Positions 46,611 through 52,110 of a stretch of 52,110 bases of DNA are shown in pieces; position 1 is the stretch's first letter; each line of letters starts with the position of its first letter. A model generated the notes under the pieces. It was given only the letters and a program-made list of their open reading frames with translations. It did no database searches and was not told the origin of the DNA. Source of the DNA: Bacteroidales bacterium (GTDB lineage Bacteria > Bacteroidota > Bacteroidia > Bacteroidales > VadinHA17); the NCBI GenBank assembly GCA_011620595.1, contig WOYX01000019.1, forward strand, positions 56,809-108,918. Direction: 5' to 3'. The translations under genes and the position numbers were made by a program.

Positions 46611-46612
46611 TT

Positions 46613-47689
46613 ATGTACGACCACAAATATCTGCTTGAATTCACCACCGGCCTCTTCATGGGCGTTGGATGCAGTCGTGCCGATGCTGCCGCCGTTGCCA
46701 ACGTTTTGATAGCGGCAGAGCTCCGCGGTCACTCTTCCCACGGCATGATAAGGGTAAAGGAGTATTATGAGCTCTGGAAGAGCGGCAGGGTGAACGTCAC
46801 CCCTGACGTTAAGGTGGTTCACGAGACGCCGTCGACGGCGGTTGTTGACGGCGACAGCTGCTTCGGCATGGTGGCCGGTGTCAGGTCAATGCGTCTGTCA
46901 ATAGAGAAGGCCGCCGTTACCGGCACGGGCTGGGTGGCGACACGCAACTCCAACCACTTTGGCATTGCGGGTTATTATGCCATGATGGCTCTCGAACATG
47001 ATATGATTGGCATCTGTGTTACCAATGCCAATCCGCTGGTTGTTCCCACCTGGTCTGTCAGCCGTTATCTTGGCACCAACCCACTTGCGGTGGCAGTGCC
47101 GGCACTGAATGAGCCTCCCTTCGTTGCCGACTTCGCCACCACCCCCATCGCCCGCGGCAAGCTGGCGGTGGCGGAGAAGAAGGGTGAGAGTGTGCCGCTG
47201 GGTTTAGTACAGGATGCCGAGGGCAACCCTTCGGATGACCCCGGCATTCTGCGCCGCGGCGGGGGCATGCTCACCCTCGGCGGCGACCGTGAGCACGGCA
47301 GCCACAAGGGTTACTGCATGACCGCTGTAGTTGATATCTTCAGCTCACTCTTCAGCGGCGCCAACTTCGGTCCCTTCGTGCCTCCCAGTGTGGCCTACCT
47401 CCCCGTGCCGGAGAACCAGCCGGGCAAGGGCACGGGCCACTTCTTCGGAGCCATGCGCATCGACGCCTTCAGGCCTGCCGATGAATTCAAGGCGTCAATG
47501 GATGCATGGATCAAAACCTTCCGAAGCGCCAAACCGTCACAGGGCGAGACGAGGGTGCTGATACCCGGCGACCCTGAGCGCGAAGCCGAAGAGCGTTACA
47601 GAAAGGAAGGCATAACCCTGGTGCCGGCTGTGATTGAAGATCTGAAGGCCATTGCAGCGGAACTGGGGATGAGCTTCAGGGAATATTAA
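46613..47689 (+). CDS. Ldh-family malate/lactate/ureidoglycolate dehydrogenase
   Basis: 358 residues of the NAD(P)-dependent 2-hydroxyacid dehydrogenase family that is unrelated to classical LDH (MDH2/YlbC/ComC-like). Conserved: ELRGHSSHGMIRVKEY (residues about 36-51), VATRNSNHFGIAGYYAMMAL with the catalytic His, GTNPLAVAVPA (cofactor site) and GSHKGYCMTAVVDIFSSLFS. The product is cytoplasmic; malate, sulfolactate and ureidoglycolate are possible substrates and cannot be told apart here. There is no normal leader: the heptamer array reaches to 2 bp before the ATG. Confidence 0.9.
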   Translation: MYDHKYLLEFTTGLFMGVGCSRADAAAVANVLIAAELRGHSSHGMIRVKEYYELWKSGRVNVTPDVKVVHETPSTAVVDGDSCFGMVAGVRSMRLSIEKAAVTGTGWVATRNSNHFGIAGYYAMMALEHDMIGICVTNANPLVVPTWSVSRYLGTNPLAVAVPALNEPPFVADFATTPIARGKLAVAEKKGESVPLGLVQDAEGNPSDDPGILRRGGGMLTLGGDREHGSHKGYCMTAVVDIFSSLFSGANFGPFVPPSVAYLPVPENQPGKGTGHFFGAMRIDAFRPADEFKASMDAWIKTFRSAKPSQGETRVLIPGDPEREAEERYRKEGITLVPAVIEDLKAIAAELGMSFREY

Positions 47690-47741
47690 CAGGCGTTGAT
47701 GTTTACTTAAATGTGACAGCCCTGGCTGCCGACTGCCTCCA

Positions 47742-47798
47742 GCCGCCGAAGCCTTCTTCGAGCTCCGCAGCTTAAGCGAAGGAGGTGGCGAAGGTGGC
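47742..47798 (+). repeat. 57-bp interspersed repeat, copy B
   Basis: Identical to 42412-42468. It sits in the 116-bp convergent gap between the Ldh-family gene and the nitroreductase, preceded by GACTGCC-type heptamers (47725-47740). Confidence 0.9.
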
Positions 47799-47805
47799 CG
47801 CTGCC

Positions 47806-48549
47806 TCATAATGCGAATCCCTGCTTCCTGATCACCTCAAGGTACCTGGCAGAGAAGTGTTCATTGTCAGCTTTCCGGTAGCGAACATCAGTGAAGACCT
47901 GTGCCAGCGTCTGCTTGCCGTTTTCGGCAATGAATTGCAGCGAGTCCTTGCGCGCCTCCTTCTCACTGTAGAGATCATTGATCATTTCAGGCGTAAAGTC
48001 GCGGTACGTCTCATGATGAACCACCGCATCCAGCGGCAGCCTGTCAGGCTGCTCCGGCACCTCCGCCGGCCACCCCATGGTCACTGTCGCCACAGGCACC
48101 ACTCCTGAAGGAAGCTCCAGCAGGTCAATAATCTGACCGGCATTGTAGGTTGCCGTACCCAGGTAGCATATTCCCAGCCCCTCCTCCTCGGCAGCGTTGC
48201 ACACCGTCTGCGCCACAATCAGGGCATCGATGGCCGCGGTCATGAATGAGAGAAAATTGTCATAGCCGGGCTCGGCATCCCGCTGCCGGCACCACTTGTT
48301 GAACCGGTTGAAGTCGGCACAGAAGGTGAGTACCACCGGAGCCTCCGTCACCATCGGCTGGTTGAAGTGCGCGGGAGCAAGTTTGCTCTTCATCTCAGGG
48401 TCTCGTGTGATTACTATGCTGTATACCTGCATGTTGCCCGTAGTGGAACTCCTGGTGCCTGCCGTCAGTATGCGCTCAAGCAGCCCGTCGTCAATATCTC
48501 TCTCATCATACTTCCTGATGGTCCTCCTGGTAAAATAGGTGCTGTTCAT
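47806..48549 (-). CDS. Nitroreductase-family FMN protein
   Basis: 247 residues from the ATG at 48547-48549 (MNSTYFTRRTIRKYDERDID). The 20 extra upstream codons read into AT-rich promoter DNA and are not used. FMN-phosphate contacts: TRRTIRKY near the N-terminus. The middle carries AQTVCNAAEEEGLGICYLGT, the glycine-rich loop of this family, and VVPVATVTMGWPAE. It probably reduces quinones, nitro compounds or flavin-linked substrates with NAD(P)H; the true substrate is unknown. Convergent with the Ldh-family gene. Confidence 0.9.
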   Translation of the reverse strand: MNSTYFTRRTIRKYDERDIDDGLLERILTAGTRSSTTGNMQVYSIVITRDPEMKSKLAPAHFNQPMVTEAPVVLTFCADFNRFNKWCRQRDAEPGYDNFLSFMTAAIDALIVAQTVCNAAEEEGLGICYLGTATYNAGQIIDLLELPSGVVPVATVTMGWPAEVPEQPDRLPLDAVVHHETYRDFTPEMINDLYSEKEARKDSLQFIAENGKQTLAQVFTDVRYRKADNEHFSARYLEVIRKQGFAL

Positions 48550-48661
48550 GATCTCTCTTGTTATTGGTCCGGCAAAATAATTAAATAACGTTAAAAAATA
48601 AGTTGACAAATATTCTTATCTTAACTTAGTATTCATAAATTACTCATCTAAATATCTGTAT

Positions 48662-51600
48662 ATGAAAAAAATTCTGACTCTAATTCTCCTGCTGGCTCTG
48701 ACGGGTACATGCAGCCTATGGGCACAGAGGAGAGAAATCAAAAAGGAAACGAAGGGATCTGAGACCCAGGTCAAACCATCAGTATCCTCATCACTTTTCA
48801 GCGGTATCAGCTTCAGGTCGATAGGGCCGGCATGGGCATCGGGACGCATTGCTGACCTGGCTGTGAACCCCTGTAACCACTCCGAGATATATGCTGCTGT
48901 TGCCTCAGGCAATATCTGGAAGAGTGAAAACAACGGCACCACCTGGAAGCCTGTTTTTGACAAATACGGAGCCTATGCCATCGGGTGCATAGTCATCGAT
49001 CCCAACAATCATCATGTTGTCTGGGCAGGCACCGGCGAGAACAACCACCAGCGTGCCGTGGGCTGGGGCGACGGTGTTTACCGCTCCGATGACGGTGGCG
49101 CCAGCTGGAAGAACATGGGGCTGAAGGAGTCACGCCAGATAGGCGGCATAGCCATCGACCCCCGCAACAGTGATGTCGTTTACGTTGCCGCCGAAGGATC
49201 AATATGGGGTCCCGGGGGCGACAGGGGACTGTACAAAACCGTTGACGGCGGCAAGAACTGGGAAAAGATCCTCAACATCAGTGAGCACACGGGCGTCAAC
49301 AACGTAGTGCTTGACCCGCGCAACCCTGATGTGATCTACGCCACGAGCGAACAGCGGCGCAGGCACGTTGGGATGAAGATCAGCGGCGGCCCGGAGTCGG
49401 CAGTATATAAGTCGACCAACGGTGGCCTCACCTTCGAAAAAATAATGAAAGGACTTCCCTCGGGTGACATCGGGGGCATGGGCATAGCTATCTCGCCGGC
49501 AAATCCTGACGTGCTTTACCTTATCGTCGAGGCCCAGGATGAGTCGGGAGGCTTCTTCCGGACAGAAAACAGAGGCGCTTCATGGCAGAAGATGAACCCG
49601 TACCATTCCAGCGGCCAGTATTACAACAAGATAATCGCAGACCCGGTAGATGTCGACCGGGTCTTCAGCCTTGACACCTACACCATGGTCACCGTTGACG
49701 GCGGCAAGACATTCTCGCGTGTGAGCAACGACGGACGCCATGTGGATGACCACGCCATGTGGATCGACCCGGATAATACGGATCACTTTTACATTGGCGG
49801 TGACGGCGGCATCTACGAGACCTGGGACAACGGCACGACATTCATCTTCAAGTCGAACCTGCCTGTCACCCAATTCTACAGGGTGGCGGTTGACAACTCA
49901 TACCCCTTCTACTACATCTACGGAGGCACACAGGACAACAACTCCATGGGCGGACCGTCAGCCAGCACGGGTGACGGGGTGGTCAATGACGACTGGTTTG
50001 TCACCCAGGGCGGTGACGGCTTCTGGGTAGCCGTTGACCCTGTAGACCCCAACATTGTCTACACCGAGTCGCAGTATGGCAATGCCTCCCGCTATGACCG
50101 CAAGAGCGGACAGAGAATAAGCATTAAACCTTATCCGGGTGAGGGAGAGTTGACTTACCGCTGGAACTGGGACACCCCCATCCTGATAAGCCCCTCTGAC
50201 CATAAGCGTATCTACATGGCTGCCAATTTCCTCTTCCGCAGCGATGACCAGGGAAGCAACTGGACAAAGATATCGCCTGATCTTACCAGGAACGAAGACC
50301 GCGACAGGTTCAGGATAATGGACAGATACTGGCCTGCAGATGCAGTGGCCAGGCACAAGTCCACCTCACTGTGGGGAACGATTGTCTCACTTGCCGAATC
50401 GAAGGTTCAGAAGGACCTGGTCTATACCGGCAGTGACGACGGCCAGATATCAGTGACCGAAGACGGCGGCGCAAACTGGAGGATGATAAAGAGCTTCCCG
50501 GGAGTGCCAGAGTACACCTACGTCAGCGATATTCTTCCCGACAAATTCAAGGCTGACGTTGTCTACGCCACCTTCAACAACCACAAGCGCGACGATTTCA
50601 AGCCTTATGTTCTCAAAAGCAACGACAGGGGCCGGAGCTGGGTGTCAATCAGCGCCAACCTGCCGGCTGTTGGGCCGGTTCATACAATCGAACAGGATCA
50701 TGTCAATCCTGACCTGCTTTTCCTCGGCACCGAATTCAGCTTCTTTATCTCCTTTGACGGAGGTGCAAGCTGGACAGAGTTCAAGAAGGGACTGCCTACG
50801 ATTGCCGTGCGTGATATCGCTATCCAGGAGCGTGAGAATGACCTCATCATAGCCACCTTCGGAAGGGGATTCTATGTCATCGATGACTACACTCCCCTGC
50901 GCAACTACAGCAAGGATATCATTGGCAAACCAGGTTATATCTTCCCGGTCAGGGATGCCAAAATGTTTGTACAGACCAGCGGTTTCGACCAGCAGGGAGC
51001 TATGTACTACCGTGCAGAGAATCCTCCCTACGGGGCTACCATAACCTATTATGTCGATACCGTTCCAATGACTGACAGAGACATAAGAAAGGAGAAGGAG
51101 AAGAAGCTGGTTGAGAAGGGAGAGTATATTCCTCAGCCCACTCCGAGGGAACTAAGTCTGGAAGAGAGGGAGATCAAACCTTATCTGATCTTTACCATTA
51201 CGGACGATGAGGGGAATGTTATCAACAAGCTTTACAAATCAGCCTCGAAGGGTGTCAACCGCATAACCTGGAACTTCACCTACGCCGGCTATCAGCCTGT
51301 CAGGCCGACTGAGAAGTTCAATCCCGTCTCCGGTAGCGGTGGTCGAAGCAGATGGGGTGGTGGCGGCATCGCAGTAATGCCCGGCAAATATTTCGTCTCA
51401 ATGGCCATGTATGCCAAGGGAGACATGAAAGAACTGGCCGGTCCTGAGCCGTTTGTATGCCAGTCCCTTGACATCGTCACCATGCCTGTCACTGACCCGG
51501 AAGCCAGGGAGAAATGGCTGAAGGAGGTGACCGCCTTCTCGAAGACAGCCTACGGTGCCATATCATATGCTGCAGAGCTTGAGGGCAGGGTTAACACCAT

Positions 51601-51964
51601 CATGCAGACCATCCATCAGACGCCTGAGGCACCTGCATCACTCATGCAGGAGGCTGCCGCACTCAATGAGGAGATGGCTGAGATCGGGTATCTCATCAGG
51701 GGTATCTCAGTCGGTGCCAGCACCGAAGAGACTCCGCCGTCACCTGTATCGCTCTCAGCACGGCTCTCGGCCATGTCGAGGTCGCTCTACGGCAACTCCG
51801 GTGACATTTCGGGCATCTCCGATCAGCAGTTCAGGATCCTGAAGAAGGAGTTCCCCGTGCTGCTTGAGAGGATTCAGAAAGCAGGAAAGGCTATTGACGC
51901 TCTGAATGCGAAGCTTGACGGGATAAATGCCCCCTGGACATCGGGCAGGATCCCGAAACTGTAA
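48662..51964 (+). CDS. Large secreted VPS10/sortilin-like beta-propeller protein
   Basis: 1100 residues. A signal peptide (MKKILTLILLLALTGTCSLW, cleavage about residue 22) leads to a long array of BNR/Asp-box and sortilin-type repeats, e.g. SDDGGASWKNMG, TVDGGKNWEKIL, STNGGLTFEKIM, TEDGGANWRMIK and SFDGGASWTEF, spanning residues about 45-760. This predicts one or two multi-bladed propellers. The C-terminal part has an Ig-like strand region (YLIFTITDDEGNVINKLY) and a helical tail. It resembles proteins annotated as glycosyl hydrolase or VPS10-domain protein in Bacteroidota. No catalytic site can be assigned, and it lacks a visible type IX sorting domain at the end. Monocistronic. Confidence 0.88.
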   Translation: MKKILTLILLLALTGTCSLWAQRREIKKETKGSETQVKPSVSSSLFSGISFRSIGPAWASGRIADLAVNPCNHSEIYAAVASGNIWKSENNGTTWKPVFDKYGAYAIGCIVIDPNNHHVVWAGTGENNHQRAVGWGDGVYRSDDGGASWKNMGLKESRQIGGIAIDPRNSDVVYVAAEGSIWGPGGDRGLYKTVDGGKNWEKILNISEHTGVNNVVLDPRNPDVIYATSEQRRRHVGMKISGGPESAVYKSTNGGLTFEKIMKGLPSGDIGGMGIAISPANPDVLYLIVEAQDESGGFFRTENRGASWQKMNPYHSSGQYYNKIIADPVDVDRVFSLDTYTMVTVDGGKTFSRVSNDGRHVDDHAMWIDPDNTDHFYIGGDGGIYETWDNGTTFIFKSNLPVTQFYRVAVDNSYPFYYIYGGTQDNNSMGGPSASTGDGVVNDDWFVTQGGDGFWVAVDPVDPNIVYTESQYGNASRYDRKSGQRISIKPYPGEGELTYRWNWDTPILISPSDHKRIYMAANFLFRSDDQGSNWTKISPDLTRNEDRDRFRIMDRYWPADAVARHKSTSLWGTIVSLAESKVQKDLVYTGSDDGQISVTEDGGANWRMIKSFPGVPEYTYVSDILPDKFKADVVYATFNNHKRDDFKPYVLKSNDRGRSWVSISANLPAVGPVHTIEQDHVNPDLLFLGTEFSFFISFDGGASWTEFKKGLPTIAVRDIAIQERENDLIIATFGRGFYVIDDYTPLRNYSKDIIGKPGYIFPVRDAKMFVQTSGFDQQGAMYYRAENPPYGATITYYVDTVPMTDRDIRKEKEKKLVEKGEYIPQPTPRELSLEEREIKPYLIFTITDDEGNVINKLYKSASKGVNRITWNFTYAGYQPVRPTEKFNPVSGSGGRSRWGGGGIAVMPGKYFVSMAMYAKGDMKELAGPEPFVCQSLDIVTMPVTDPEAREKWLKEVTAFSKTAYGAISYAAELEGRVNTIMQTIHQTPEAPASLMQEAAALNEEMAEIGYLIRGISVGASTEETPPSPVSLSARLSAMSRSLYGNSGDISGISDQQFRILKKEFPVLLERIQKAGKAIDALNAKLDGINAPWTSGRIPKL

Positions 51965-51967
51965 CAG

Positions 51968-52002
51968 GATTTTCGATTAGCGATTTGCGATTTACGAGTT
52001 TG
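51968..52002 (+). repeat. Heptamer array after the propeller gene
   Basis: GATTTTC-GATTAGC-GATTTGC-GATTTAC-GAGTTTG, five units in a 7-bp register, starting 3 bp after the stop codon. Same family as 42366 and 46397. Confidence 0.85.
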
Positions 52003-52032
52003 GCGGTTAAACGCTGATATTCAATAAACAAC

Positions 52033-52068
52033 GCCCCCGATTTGCCAGACGGCTGTCGGGGGCTTGCT
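52033..52068 (+). terminator. Intrinsic terminator after the propeller gene
   Basis: GCCCCCGA (52033-52040) pairs with TCGGGGGC (52056-52063); an inner GCC/GGC pair closes an AGAC loop; TTGCTTTG follows. Confidence 0.8.
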
Positions 52069-52076
52069 TTGTTGGG

Positions 52077-52110
52077 ATTTGCTATTTGCTATTTGCTATT
52101 TGCTATTTGC
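52077..52110 (+). repeat. Heptamer array (ATTTGCT), cut by window end
   Basis: Four perfect ATTTGCT units and a fifth of six bases run to the last base. The array probably continues beyond the window. Confidence 0.92.

Overview
The window looks like a chromosomal segment of a member of the Bacteroidota, most likely an anaerobic Bacteroidales/Marinilabiliales-type organism. Three lines of sequence evidence support this. At least four promoters match the phylum-specific pattern TTTG or TTG, N19-20, TAnnTTTG. The gene set is typical of the phylum: PorT, a TamL-type lipoprotein barrel, an S46 dipeptidyl-peptidase, a DUF3467 gene behind rpoC, and the order rpsU-xerC-hpf-tRNAs-tuf-tRNA(Trp)-secE-nusG-rplKAJL-rpoBC. 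Oxygen-sensitive metabolism is prominent: a glycyl-radical hydroxyproline dehydratase with its activase, a hybrid-cluster protein, and a giant acyl-CoA dehydratase-like iron-sulfur protein. No mobile element, CRISPR array or prophage was seen.

Layout. 1-1291: a sugar MFS transporter (cut by the window edge) and a ROK kinase. 1464-3587: malic enzyme and a cytidylate-kinase-like gene. 3868-7400: a trans-4-hydroxyproline dehydratase operon (activase then hypD) with a consensus promoter, a long structured leader and degenerate tandem repeats at both ends of hypD. 7521-10287: a possible small gene and an M3 metallopeptidase lipoprotein. 10354-12914: divergent hcpR and hcp sharing one perfect GTAAC-N4-GTTAC operator. 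13145-17398: a 1417-residue fusion of two acyl-CoA-dehydratase activase domains with dehydratase-like domains; it overlaps tail to tail with DPP11. 17352-22860 (minus): a compact six-gene operon of lipoprotein, DUF2520 protein, KDO-8-P-phosphatase-like HAD protein, UbiA prenyltransferase, Maf and DPP11. 22921-36409 (minus): the tRNA/tuf/secE/nusG/ribosomal protein/RNA polymerase locus with an apparent rplL-rpoB attenuator. 36440-37953: hpf, xerC, rpsU. 37944-41569: a helix-hairpin-helix protein and TamL. 41580-51964: an RNA methyltransferase, the ubiE-porT-FAD-oxidoreductase operon, an SDR, an Ldh-family dehydrogenase, a nitroreductase and a large secreted VPS10/sortilin-like propeller protein.

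The most unusual content is non-coding. Arrays with an exact 7-bp period start at, or a few bases past, stop codons in the 39-52 kb part of the window. They belong to two sequence families (GATTTGC-like and GACTGAA/GACTGCC-like). One 19-heptamer array with a 14-bp higher-order period runs to two bases before the start codon of the Ldh-family gene. Two identical 57-bp dyad-containing repeats sit in convergent intergenic gaps next to such heptamers. In the hypD operon the gene's translation start region occurs as four tandem 42-44-bp copies, and its stop region as four degenerate ~30-bp copies. The shared HcpR operator is placed so that one bound regulator could activate hcp and repress hcpR.

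Family assignments rest on motifs and recalled family features. No database search was run.
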